Origin: Arthrobacter globiformis NBRC 12137
GTDB lineage: Bacteria > Actinomycetota > Actinomycetes > Actinomycetales > Micrococcaceae
Assembly (NCBI RefSeq): GCF_000238915.1
Contig: NZ_BAEG01000008.1
Coordinates: 124,001 to 188,000 of the forward strand
Length of the DNA stretch: 64,000 bases
Direction of reading: 5' to 3'
Both the position numbers and the translations under genes were made by a program. This document shows, one piece after another, positions 32,479-40,766 of this stretch. Under the pieces are notes generated by a model that was not told the origin of the DNA, did not search any database, and worked only from the letters and a program-made list of their open reading frames with translations. Numbering within the stretch: position 1 is the stretch's first letter; each line of letters opens with the position of its first letter.

Positions 32479-33693
32479 CTACAGCGTGTCCCTAAGCTTC
32501 GCCGGAGCATCGCCAAAGTCGCGGATGGGGAGGCGTTCGCCGTTCCGCCGGGCGGATTCATGGGCCACAATGCCGGGCAGGGTGAACCGCGCGGCCGTCC
32601 ATGCGTTGACCGGCGGCAGCGACCCCGTGTTCACGGCCGTGACAAAGTCGTCCACGAGGAACTGGTGGCTGCCTTCGTGGCCGTTGGGCGCCCCGCGGAA
32701 CTCCTCGGGCAGCCTGCCGCTGTCATGCACCGGCGCCAGACCGGACACGAAGGCGTCCCGAAGTTCCGGCGCCACATTGGCGAGCGACGGATCGTCCAGC
32801 GGCACACTGGGCCGTGACTCCATCTGCTCGGAGATGTCGTGGACGTTGGTCTTGTCCTGCCACACCGTGACCTTGGCCAGCTGCTCAAAGCTGGCCTCGG
32901 TGCCGAAGAACCGGAACCGGGACTCACGGATATGCGAGGGGTAGCCCACCCGGCGCATCTCGTTGGTCCGCATGGCACCGCCGTCGTTCAGCTCGAAGAG
33001 GGCCGAGGCGTTGGAGAAGTCGTTCCCGAACATGCTGATGTCCTTGTCGAACACGCCGTCCCCGCGGCTGTCCTTCACACCGACGCAGCTGACGCTCACG
33101 GCGTGCGCCGGCAGGGCACCGAGGACGCCGCCAATCGCGTGCGTCGGGTACAGCATGGGCGGGTAGCTGGCCGTTTCCTTCCAGTGCTCCCCGCCGCTGT
33201 ACCGGTAGGCGTCGTAAAAGCCCAGGTCCATGTCATGGACGTAATCGCCTTCCGCGTAGAACACCCTGCCGAACCGGCCGGCCGCGTGCTGCTCGCGGGC
33301 ATAGACCGTGGCCGGGTTGTAGTAACTGGTTTCGCCCATCATGTAGACGTTGCCGGTTTCACGGACGGCGTCGATGATCTTCGCGATCTCGTCCTCGGTG
33401 ACGGCCATGGGCACCGCCGAGTAGACGTGCTTTCCGGCCCGGAGCGCCCGTTCCACCAGCGGTCCGTGGGTCCACCGCTGCGTGAAGATGGCGACGGCAT
33501 CGACGTCGGATGCCAGCAGCTCGTCAAAGGTGCCCCTGGAACCAGCAAGGCCATATTGCGCGACCGCCCCGGCCGCACGGTCCGCAAGCTCGTCCACGGC
33601 GAAGACCTCGCTGACTCCGGGGTGGAGGTTGAAGAGGTACGCGAACTGGCCGCCAAACTGTCCCAAGCCGACTACTCCGATTGAAAACGCCAT
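32479..33693 (-). CDS. Gfo/Idh/MocA-family oxidoreductase
   Basis: A 404-residue NAD(P)-dependent sugar dehydrogenase-like protein. The Rossmann motif is SIGVVGLGQFGGQFAYLF, and the family EKP-type motif appears as GKHVYSAVPMAVTEDE, with Lys kept but Pro displaced. The C-terminal alpha/beta domain runs to the end. ATG 33693 follows GGCAGGAA. It is divergent from the first ABC importer and co-oriented with lacI. It may oxidise or isomerise an imported sugar; the exact substrate cannot be told. Confidence 0.87.
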   Translation of the reverse strand: MAFSIGVVGLGQFGGQFAYLFNLHPGVSEVFAVDELADRAAGAVAQYGLAGSRGTFDELLASDVDAVAIFTQRWTHGPLVERALRAGKHVYSAVPMAVTEDEIAKIIDAVRETGNVYMMGETSYYNPATVYAREQHAAGRFGRVFYAEGDYVHDMDLGFYDAYRYSGGEHWKETASYPPMLYPTHAIGGVLGALPAHAVSVSCVGVKDSRGDGVFDKDISMFGNDFSNASALFELNDGGAMRTNEMRRVGYPSHIRESRFRFFGTEASFEQLAKVTVWQDKTNVHDISEQMESRPSVPLDDPSLANVAPELRDAFVSGLAPVHDSGRLPEEFRGAPNGHEGSHQFLVDDFVTAVNTGSLPPVNAWTAARFTLPGIVAHESARRNGERLPIRDFGDAPAKLRDTL

Positions 33694-33769
33694 TGTTCCT
33701 GCCTTCCTAGGCCCAGGCGGCACCGATATCCGGACCGCATACGTGTTTGAGCCACAGTCTTTCAGCCCA

Positions 33770-33863
33770 ATCTACTCGAGTCAACGCCTGCAACGTTGGA
33801 GAAGCTATGGGCCTGATTTGTCCGGAAATAATCCTTGCGGTCCAATATCTACTCGTGTAGATT
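33770..33863 (+). promoter_or_regulatory. Promoter of the sugar ABC operon with LacI-type operators
   Basis: TTGCGG (33835-33840) and TAGATT (33858-33863) are separated by exactly 17 bases, a good -35/-10 pair for the permease genes. A perfect palindrome, ATCTAC-TCGT-GTAGAT (33847-33862), overlaps the -10. A second copy of its left half lies at 33770-33779 (ATCTACTCGAGT, with palindromic ACTCGAGT). CAACGTTG is at 33791-33798. All three have the central CpG usual for LacI-family operators. Confidence 0.6.
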
Positions 33864-33905
33864 CGTTCTCGATTGTTAGTTCCATCACACACCCAGGAAG
33901 GGTCG

Positions 33906-34859
33906 ATGATGACCACCCTTACCAACAACCCCCCAACCAGGAGTGACCCACGGCGGCCGGCACGGTCCGGCGGGCTCCGCCGCGGCGCCGCCCGCCTGGG
34001 CGACCTCAGGATCGCGCTGCTGTTCATCGTCCCGGCGCTGATCGGCTTCATTGCGTTTTGCCTGGTCCCCACCATCCGTGGCGTCTACCTGAGCTTCACC
34101 GAGTACAGCGTGCTGGGCGAACCGGAGTGGATCGGCGTCAAGAACTACACCGCGATTTTTGCCGACGAGCTCTTCTGGAACGCGATGGCCGTGACCGTGC
34201 AGTACGTCGGCATCAACATCGGCCTGCAGACCCTCATCGCCCTCGGCCTGGCGCTGTTAATGCACCGGGTGGCCAAGTCCACGCTCATCCGCGGCGCGCT
34301 GCTGCTCCCGTTCCTGGTGGCCAACGTGATCGTCGCCCTGCTCTGGTTCTGGATGCTCGACTATCAACTGGGCATCGTCAACGAAGTCATCAGCTGGCTG
34401 GGGCTCCCCCGCATCGCCTTCTTCGGCAGTGAGCAGTGGGCCATCCCCACGATTGCTTTCGTCAACGTGTGGCGCCACATGGGCTACACAGCACTGCTCA
34501 TCTTCGCCGGGCTGCAGGCCATCCCCAACCATGTATATGAAGTGGCTTCCCTGGACGGCGCCTCGCCCGCCAGGACGTTCTGGTCCATCACCATGCCGCT
34601 GCTGCGCCCCGTCCTGGCGCTGGTCCTGGTAGTCACCGTCATCGGATCCTTTCAGGTCTTCGACACGGTAGCGGTCACCACCGGCGGTGGGCCCGTCAAT
34701 GCCTCACGCGTCATCCAGATGTACATCTACCAAAAAGCCTTCGGCGAATCCGACTTCGGGTACGCCTCAGCCCTGTCCGTCATCCTCTTCGTGATCCTCG
34801 CCCTGGTGGCCTTCATCCAGATGAAGTTCCTCAAGGGCAACGAATCGGATCTGGACTAA
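33906..34859 (+). CDS. Sugar ABC transporter permease (MalF/UgpA type), set 1
   Basis: A 317-residue inner-membrane subunit with about six helices. The first is at LLFIVPALIGFIAFCLVP, and the cytoplasmic EAA loop is EVASLDGASPARTFWSITMP, which docks the ATPase. ATG 33906 (or the adjacent 33909) follows AGGAAGGG. It heads an operon with a second permease and a binding lipoprotein. No ATPase gene is present, so a shared MsiK-type ATPase elsewhere is expected from actinobacterial precedent. Confidence 0.93.
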   Translation: MMTTLTNNPPTRSDPRRPARSGGLRRGAARLGDLRIALLFIVPALIGFIAFCLVPTIRGVYLSFTEYSVLGEPEWIGVKNYTAIFADELFWNAMAVTVQYVGINIGLQTLIALGLALLMHRVAKSTLIRGALLLPFLVANVIVALLWFWMLDYQLGIVNEVISWLGLPRIAFFGSEQWAIPTIAFVNVWRHMGYTALLIFAGLQAIPNHVYEVASLDGASPARTFWSITMPLLRPVLALVLVVTVIGSFQVFDTVAVTTGGGPVNASRVIQMYIYQKAFGESDFGYASALSVILFVILALVAFIQMKFLKGNESDLD

Positions 34860-34871
34860 GGAAACCCCGCC

Positions 34872-35777
34872 ATGACCACTCAGACAATCACCCGCGTCCG
34901 CAAATCCATGAACTGGCGACTCATCGGCGCCTGGGCCCTCGTCGCCGTTGCGCTGGCCGTCACCATCCTCCCGTTCCTCTGGATGCTCCGCACGGCACTC
35001 TCCAGCAACCATTCGCTCGCCTCCAATTCCACGAACCTCCTCCCTGCTGACTTCTCCTGGGGCGCTTTCAAGCGCGTCTTCGGAATGCAGTCTGCAGAAG
35101 AGGCCATCGCCGAGGGCGGCTCCGGTGCCAACATCGACTTCTGGCTATACCTGCGCAACTCGATTCTCTTCTCCACCGTGACAACAGCAGGCCAGGTCTT
35201 TTTCAGCGCACTCGCCGCCTACGCCTTCGCCCGGCTCCGCTGGCCCGGACGGGACAAGGTCTTCGCCCTGTTCCTGGCCACCATGATGATTCCGCCGATC
35301 TTCACCGCGCTGCCCAACTTCCTGCTCATCAAGAACCTGGGACTGCTGAACACCTTCGCCGGACTAACGCTGCCCTTCGTGTTCATGTCCGCGTTCGGCA
35401 TCTTCTTCCTCCGCCAGTTCTTCATGAGCATGTCCCGGGAAGTCGAAGAGGCCGCCATGCTCGACGGTGCCAAGCACCTGCGCATCTTCTTCCAGATCGT
35501 GCTGCCGAACGCCGCCGCACCGATGGCCACCCTGGCCCTGCTCACGTTCATCGGCCAGTGGAACGAATACTTCTGGCCACTGCTGGTGGGCCAGGAAGAA
35601 AACGTCCGCGTCCTCACCGTGGGCCTGAGCGTCTTCAAGTCCCAGTCTCCGCAGGGTGCCCCGGACTGGTCAGGACTTATGGCCGCCACCATCGTCGCAG
35701 CTGTGCCCGTCCTCATCCTGTTCATCGCCTTCGGCAAGAAGGTGGTCAACTCCATCGGCTTCTCCGGCATCAAATAA
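34872..35777 (+). CDS. Sugar ABC transporter permease (MalG/UgpE type), set 1
   Basis: The 301-residue partner permease has a first helix at about residues 17-38 and the EAA loop EEAAMLDGAKHLRIFFQIVLP. The end GKKVVNSIGFSGIK is typical of the family. It starts 12 bases after the preceding permease with AAGGA upstream. It should form a heterodimer with that protein. Confidence 0.93.
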   Translation: MTTQTITRVRKSMNWRLIGAWALVAVALAVTILPFLWMLRTALSSNHSLASNSTNLLPADFSWGAFKRVFGMQSAEEAIAEGGSGANIDFWLYLRNSILFSTVTTAGQVFFSALAAYAFARLRWPGRDKVFALFLATMMIPPIFTALPNFLLIKNLGLLNTFAGLTLPFVFMSAFGIFFLRQFFMSMSREVEEAAMLDGAKHLRIFFQIVLPNAAAPMATLALLTFIGQWNEYFWPLLVGQEENVRVLTVGLSVFKSQSPQGAPDWSGLMAATIVAAVPVLILFIAFGKKVVNSIGFSGIK

Positions 35778-35841
35778 CCGCTAACCCTCATCACACCCAC
35801 TCCACTCCGGGCTACCCCATGCCCCCTTCGAAAGGTTCATC

Positions 35842-37188
35842 ATGAAGAAAACCCTCGGCGCCGTCGCTGCCGCCGCAGCTATCGCCATGTCCCTCACCGC
35901 CTGCGGCGGCGGGTCCCCCTCCACCACCTCCGGCGAGGCGAAGGGCGACATCAACTACTGGCTGTGGGATGCCAACCAGCTCCCGGCCTATAAGCAGTGC
36001 GCTGCTGACTTCACCAAGGCCAACCCTGACATCAAGGTCAAGATCACCCAGCGCGGCTGGGGCGACTACTGGACCACCCTGACCAACGGCTTCGTTGCCG
36101 GTAACGCGCCGGACGTCTTCACCAACCACCTCTCCAAGTACCCCGAATACGCCTCAAAGAAGCAGCTGCTCAGCTTGGATGAAGCGGTTGAGAAGGACGG
36201 GGTCAAGCTGGACGTCTACAACGAGGGCCTCGCTGACCTGTGGGTGGGCCAGGACGGCAAGCGCTACGGCCTGCCCAAGGACTGGGACACCGTCGCCATG
36301 TTCTACAACAAGAAGCTCGTCAAGGATGCCGGGTACACCGAGGAACAGTTGACGAATCTCGACTGGAACCCGCAGGACGGCGGTACTTACGAGAAGGCCA
36401 TTGCGCACCTCACCGTGGACAAGAACGGCAAGCGCGGCGACGAGCCGGGCTTCGACAAGAACAACGTTGCCGTCTACGGACTGGGCCTGGAAAATTCCGG
36501 CAACGGCCAGGGGCAGACCCAGTGGAGCTTCCTTACCGGGACCACCGGCTGGACGCACACGGACAAGAATCCGTGGGGCACCAAGTTCAACTACGACGAT
36601 CCCAAGTTCCAGGAAACTATCAAGTGGTGGGCGGGCCTGGCAGAAAAGGGTTACATGCCCAAGCTTGAGACCACCGTGGGCGCGAGCGTGTCGGACGCCT
36701 TCGGCGCCGGGAAGGCCGCCATCAACACCAACGGCTCCTGGATGATCGGCCAGTACACCAGCTACAAGGGCATCGAGACCGATATCGCTCCCACCCCCAA
36801 GGGACCCGACGGCAAGCGCGCCAGCATGTTCAACGGTCTGGCGGACTCCATCTGGGCCGGCACGAAGAACCCGGCGGCTGCCGCCAAGTGGGTCGAGTAC
36901 CTGGCCTCCAGTGACTGCCAGGACGTCGTGGCCTCCAAGGCCGTTGTCTTCCCTGCCATCAAGAGCTCCTCGGAGAAGGCAGCCGCGGCCTTCAAGGCCA
37001 AGGGCATCGACGTCAGCGCGTTCACCACGCACGTCAAGGACGGCACCACCTTCCTCTTCCCCATCACCGAGAACGCGGCGAAGGTGGACGGCCTCATGGC
37101 GCCAGCCATGGACGCTGTGCTCTCCGGCAAGAAGGACGCCAGCACCCTGGGCGAGGCCAACGAGAAGGTGAACTCGCTCTTCAAGTAG
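35842..37188 (+). CDS. Sugar-binding lipoprotein of ABC importer, set 1
   Basis: A 448-residue cluster-B solute-binding protein. The signal peptide ends in the lipobox MSLTAC with Cys21, so it is anchored outside the membrane. INYWLWDANQLPAYKQCAADF and later GKAAINTNGSWMIGQYTS are family features. It follows both permease genes, an unusual order since the binding protein normally comes first. A stable hairpin downstream could protect this mRNA segment and raise its dosage. Substrate is inferred as an alpha-galactoside from the next gene. Confidence 0.93.
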   Translation: MKKTLGAVAAAAAIAMSLTACGGGSPSTTSGEAKGDINYWLWDANQLPAYKQCAADFTKANPDIKVKITQRGWGDYWTTLTNGFVAGNAPDVFTNHLSKYPEYASKKQLLSLDEAVEKDGVKLDVYNEGLADLWVGQDGKRYGLPKDWDTVAMFYNKKLVKDAGYTEEQLTNLDWNPQDGGTYEKAIAHLTVDKNGKRGDEPGFDKNNVAVYGLGLENSGNGQGQTQWSFLTGTTGWTHTDKNPWGTKFNYDDPKFQETIKWWAGLAEKGYMPKLETTVGASVSDAFGAGKAAINTNGSWMIGQYTSYKGIETDIAPTPKGPDGKRASMFNGLADSIWAGTKNPAAAAKWVEYLASSDCQDVVASKAVVFPAIKSSSEKAAAAFKAKGIDVSAFTTHVKDGTTFLFPITENAAKVDGLMAPAMDAVLSGKKDASTLGEANEKVNSLFK

Positions 37189-37239
37189 GAAGTCAACTGG
37201 GCGAAAACCAAAGTCCAGGCATCCACACAGCACCACGCC

Positions 37240-37278
37240 TGCGGGGCCGGAACCGCGCACACCGCGCCCGGCCCCGCA
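37240..37278 (+). terminator. Stable hairpin between binding protein and alpha-galactosidase genes
   Basis: TGCGGGGCCGG (37240-37250) pairs perfectly with 37268-37278 around a 17-base loop. With no T-run after it, it is more likely a partial terminator or 3' stabiliser within the operon than a full stop. Confidence 0.55.
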
Positions 37279-37321
37279 ACACCCCTTATACCTGTCTGCT
37301 CATTATGAAAGAGAACTACCT

Positions 37322-39523
37322 ATGGATCCCCTGCACCTCCGTTCCGCCGGCACCAGCCTGGTGATCAGCTTCAACAGCGGGGAGGCCGAGGTCATCCACT
37401 GGGGTGCCGATCTTGGCAGTGACCTCCCTGACCTGTCCATCCTCACCGAGGCCATTCCCAACTCGGCCATCGACGCCACCGTCCCGGCGGGACTGCTTCC
37501 CCAGGCGTCCTCCAGCTGGCGGGGTCGTCCGGCCCTCCGCGGCCACCGGATTGCCGACGGCGTCTCCGGCCTGGACTTCTCCGTTCGCCTACGTGCCGTG
37601 CACGCCGCAACCAACGGCAACTCCGCCGCCGTCGTCCAGCAGGACACCGACGCCGGCATCACCGTGGAATCCACGCTCGCCCTCCACGACGGCGGCCTGC
37701 TGGAACTGCGCCACACCGTCACGAACACCGGAACCACGCCTTTCCAGCTCGACGAACTGGCCGCCGTCCTCCCGGTGGCCCCGGACGCCGTCGAACTTCT
37801 GGACCTGACCGGGCGCTGGTGCCGGGAACGGCACCCCCAGCGCCGGCCCATTCATCAGGGCACCTGGGTGCGCACAGGGCGGCATGGCCGCACCGGCCAC
37901 GATTCCTCGCTGCTCTTCGCCGCCGGCACCGCCGGCTTCGGCAACCGCCACGGAAAGGTCTGGGCCACCCACCTGGCCTGGAGCGGCAACCATGAACAGT
38001 TCGCCGACACCATCGGCGACGGCCGCACCATGATCGGCGGTACGGAGCTGCTGGGACCTGCCGAAGTGATCCTCCAACCGGATGGAAGCTACACCACACC
38101 GGCGCTCTTCGCTGCCTACTCCGACCGCGGCCTGGACGGGATCAGCGAGGCGTTCTACAGCTGGTTCCGTTCCCGCCCGCACCATGTGCTTCCGGCAGCG
38201 GGCGGCGGAAAGGCCCGCCCCGTGGTGCTCAACACCTGGGAGGCCGTCTACTTCGACCACAACCTGGACACCCTGATTGAGCTTGCGGACTCGGCCGCCG
38301 ACCTCGGCGTGGAGCGCTTCGTCCTGGACGACGGCTGGTTCCGCGGCCGCCGCGACGACACCGCCGGCCTGGGCGACTGGTTCGTGGACGAGACGCTCTG
38401 GCCGGAAGGACTGACACCGCTCATCGACGCCGTCACGTCCCGGGGCATGGAGTTCGGCCTGTGGGTGGAACCCGAGATGATCAACCTCAACTCGGACACG
38501 GCACGCGCGCACCCCGACTGGATCGTGGGACCGGCCGCCGCCTCCCACAAGGATGGCGGCCGCCTGCCGCTCGCATGGCGGAACCAGCACATCATCGACC
38601 TGGTGAACCCGGAGGCATGGCAGTACATCTTTGACCGGATCGACACCCTCCTGCGCGAAAACGACATCAGCTACCTGAAGTGGGACCAGAACCGGGACCT
38701 CACCGAGCACGGGCACGCCGGACGCGCCTCCGTCCACGAGCAGACACTGGCCGCCTATCGCCTGTTCGACGAACTGCGCAAGGCCCATCCCGGCGTCGAG
38801 ATTGAGAGCTGCTCCTCCGGCGGGGCGCGCGTGGACTTGGGCATCCTGGAGCGCACAGACCGTATCTGGGGTTCGGACTGCAATGATGCCCTGGAACGGC
38901 AGACCATCCAGCGGTGGACCGGCGTCGTGGTTCCGCCCGAACTGGTGGGCGGGCACATCGGCCCCACCACGTCGCACACCACCGCGCGCACCCACGACCT
39001 GTCCTTCCGTGCCATCACGGCGCTGTTCGGCCACTTCGGGATGGAGTGGGATGTGCGGGAGGTCCAGGGTGAGCAGCGCGAGGAACTCAAGCGATTCATC
39101 GCGCTCTACAAGGAGCACCGCGGCCTGATCCACAGCGGCCGGATGGTCCGCGCCGACGTTCCCGACGATTCGCTGATGCTGCACGGTGTTGTGGCGGGCA
39201 CTGCTGGTTCCGTTGCGGGTGCTGCCTTGGAACCCGGCTCGACGGCTGCGCTGTTCGCCCTGGTGAGCACGCGCACCTCGTTCGCCGAGCAGCTGGGACG
39301 GGTCGCCCTGCCCGGGCTCGAGGCGGCACGCCGCTACCGGGTAGAGGCCATCTTCCCGGACCCGGTGGACGCCGACTATGGCCACACCTTCACCCAGATC
39401 CGGCCGCCGGCGTGGCTGGCTTCCGGGGCGGAGGCCAGCGGCCGCTTCCTGGCCGAGGTGGGACTCCCGATGCCCAGCCTCAACCCGGAGCACGCACTGG
39501 TGCTGAAGGTCACAGCCCTCTAG
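37322..39523 (+). CDS. Alpha-galactosidase, GH36 (copy 1)
   Basis: A cytoplasmic retaining alpha-galactosidase of 733 residues, releasing galactose from raffinose- or melibiose-type sugars. The N-terminal beta-supersandwich (1-290) precedes the TIM barrel with RFVLDDGWFRGRRDD. The nucleophile is Asp455 in YLKWDQNRD. The acid/base is Asp519 in RIWGSDCND, preceded by the SCSSGGARVD signature. There is no signal peptide. ATG 37322 has GAAAGAGA upstream. The second GH36 gene 3.4 kb downstream is clearly related but diverged. Confidence 0.95.
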   Translation: MDPLHLRSAGTSLVISFNSGEAEVIHWGADLGSDLPDLSILTEAIPNSAIDATVPAGLLPQASSSWRGRPALRGHRIADGVSGLDFSVRLRAVHAATNGNSAAVVQQDTDAGITVESTLALHDGGLLELRHTVTNTGTTPFQLDELAAVLPVAPDAVELLDLTGRWCRERHPQRRPIHQGTWVRTGRHGRTGHDSSLLFAAGTAGFGNRHGKVWATHLAWSGNHEQFADTIGDGRTMIGGTELLGPAEVILQPDGSYTTPALFAAYSDRGLDGISEAFYSWFRSRPHHVLPAAGGGKARPVVLNTWEAVYFDHNLDTLIELADSAADLGVERFVLDDGWFRGRRDDTAGLGDWFVDETLWPEGLTPLIDAVTSRGMEFGLWVEPEMINLNSDTARAHPDWIVGPAAASHKDGGRLPLAWRNQHIIDLVNPEAWQYIFDRIDTLLRENDISYLKWDQNRDLTEHGHAGRASVHEQTLAAYRLFDELRKAHPGVEIESCSSGGARVDLGILERTDRIWGSDCNDALERQTIQRWTGVVVPPELVGGHIGPTTSHTTARTHDLSFRAITALFGHFGMEWDVREVQGEQREELKRFIALYKEHRGLIHSGRMVRADVPDDSLMLHGVVAGTAGSVAGAALEPGSTAALFALVSTRTSFAEQLGRVALPGLEAARRYRVEAIFPDPVDADYGHTFTQIRPPAWLASGAEASGRFLAEVGLPMPSLNPEHALVLKVTAL

Positions 39524-39544
39524 CAGTCGACACAAACAAATCCG

Positions 39545-39599
39545 AGACTGCCCCGCCGTTCCCCGGCTCTCAGGAGTGAACGGGACGTCGGGGCAGTCT
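39545..39599 (+). terminator. Hairpin between alpha-galactosidase and galE
   Basis: AGACTGCCCCG (39545-39555) pairs with 39589-39599, and the stem continues inside as CCGTTC/GAACGG. The short tail TTCG follows. It could end most transcripts from the upstream operon, making galE partly independent. Confidence 0.65.
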
Positions 39600-39621
39600 T
39601 CGCCCAGGCAGAGGAAAGCAC

Positions 39622-40635
39622 ATGAGAATACTGGTCACAGGCGGCACCGGGTACATCGGCTCGCACACTGTTCTAGCCCTGCAGGAAGCCGGCCATGACG
39701 TGGTGGTGATCGACAGCCTGGTGAACTCCAGTGTGGAATCGCTGCGCCGCGTTGCCGAACTCACAGGCCAGAAAGCCGTCTTCCACGCTGTAGACCTGTT
39801 GGACGAGGCCGCCGTCGACGCGGTGTTTGCCCGTCACGCAATCGACGCCGTCATCCACTTCGCCGGTCTGAAGGCTGTGGGTGAGTCGGTCCGGGAACCG
39901 CTGAAGTATTACCACAACAACCTCGTGGGCACCCTCATCCTCCTTCGGGTGATGGACCGCCACGACGTCCGCTCGCTCGTCTTCAGCTCGTCGGCCACCG
40001 TTTACGGGGAACACAGCCCCGTCCCGTATGTCGAAAAAATGGAAATCGGCGCCAACAACCCGTACGGCAGGACCAAGGAACAGATTGAGGACATCCTCAC
40101 GGACCTCGGCGGCTCCGATCACAGCTGGCACATCGCGCTGCTGCGGTACTTCAACCCTGTGGGCGCCCACCAGTCCGGCCGGATCGGCGAGGACCCCCTG
40201 GGCATTCCCAACAACCTGGTGCCGTTCATCGCCCAGGTCGCCGTGGGGCGCCGGGACAAGCTGATGGTTTTCGGCGGCGACTACAACACGCCGGACGGTA
40301 CCTGTTTACGCGATTACATCCATGTGGTGGACCTGGCCGAAGGCCATTCGGCAGCCCTAAATCACGTGGCCGGCCGCACCGGGGTGTTCCGGTGGAACCT
40401 CGGCTCAGGCAAAGGCTCCTCGGTGCTGGAGGTTCTGCGGTCCTTCGAGGCGGCCGTCGGCCGGCCGATTCCCCACGAAATCACGGCGCGCCGCGCGGGT
40501 GACCTTCCCGCCTTCTGGGCTGACGCTTCCGCCGCCCTCGCCGACCTCAGCTGGTCCACCACAAAGACCTTGGACCAGATGTGCGAGGACCACTGGCGCT
40601 GGCAGAAGAATAACCCGAACGGCTATGCCGGATAG
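39622..40635 (+). CDS. galE: UDP-glucose 4-epimerase
   Basis: Interconverts UDP-galactose and UDP-glucose, the step that lets galactose carbon enter central metabolism. The 337-residue short-chain dehydrogenase has the NAD motif GGTGYIGSHT at residues 7-16. It has the SSSATVYGE strand near 122-130, the catalytic Tyr148-x3-Lys152 (NPYGRTK) and the substrate motif RYFNPVGAH. A GAGGAAAG ribosome site precedes ATG 39622. galK and galT are not in the window. Confidence 0.96.
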   Translation: MRILVTGGTGYIGSHTVLALQEAGHDVVVIDSLVNSSVESLRRVAELTGQKAVFHAVDLLDEAAVDAVFARHAIDAVIHFAGLKAVGESVREPLKYYHNNLVGTLILLRVMDRHDVRSLVFSSSATVYGEHSPVPYVEKMEIGANNPYGRTKEQIEDILTDLGGSDHSWHIALLRYFNPVGAHQSGRIGEDPLGIPNNLVPFIAQVAVGRRDKLMVFGGDYNTPDGTCLRDYIHVVDLAEGHSAALNHVAGRTGVFRWNLGSGKGSSVLEVLRSFEAAVGRPIPHEITARRAGDLPAFWADASAALADLSWSTTKTLDQMCEDHWRWQKNNPNGYAG

Positions 40636-40766
40636 GACAGAGACCCTCATGGCCCCTGGCGGCCACACGGCGGGGCCTCGGAACCGCGTGCGGGCCAGTC
40701 TCTGCCGGCAGCCGTTCCTGCCGAATATCAAGAAGCCGAAAAGGACGCCCGACCGTAAAATAAGAC

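Noticed and set aside
37589-39535. 648-residue ORF on the minus strand opposite the first alpha-galactosidase
   Set aside because: The plus-strand frame has a complete GH36 enzyme with catalytic residues; the long antisense frame is a by-product of GC-rich codon use.
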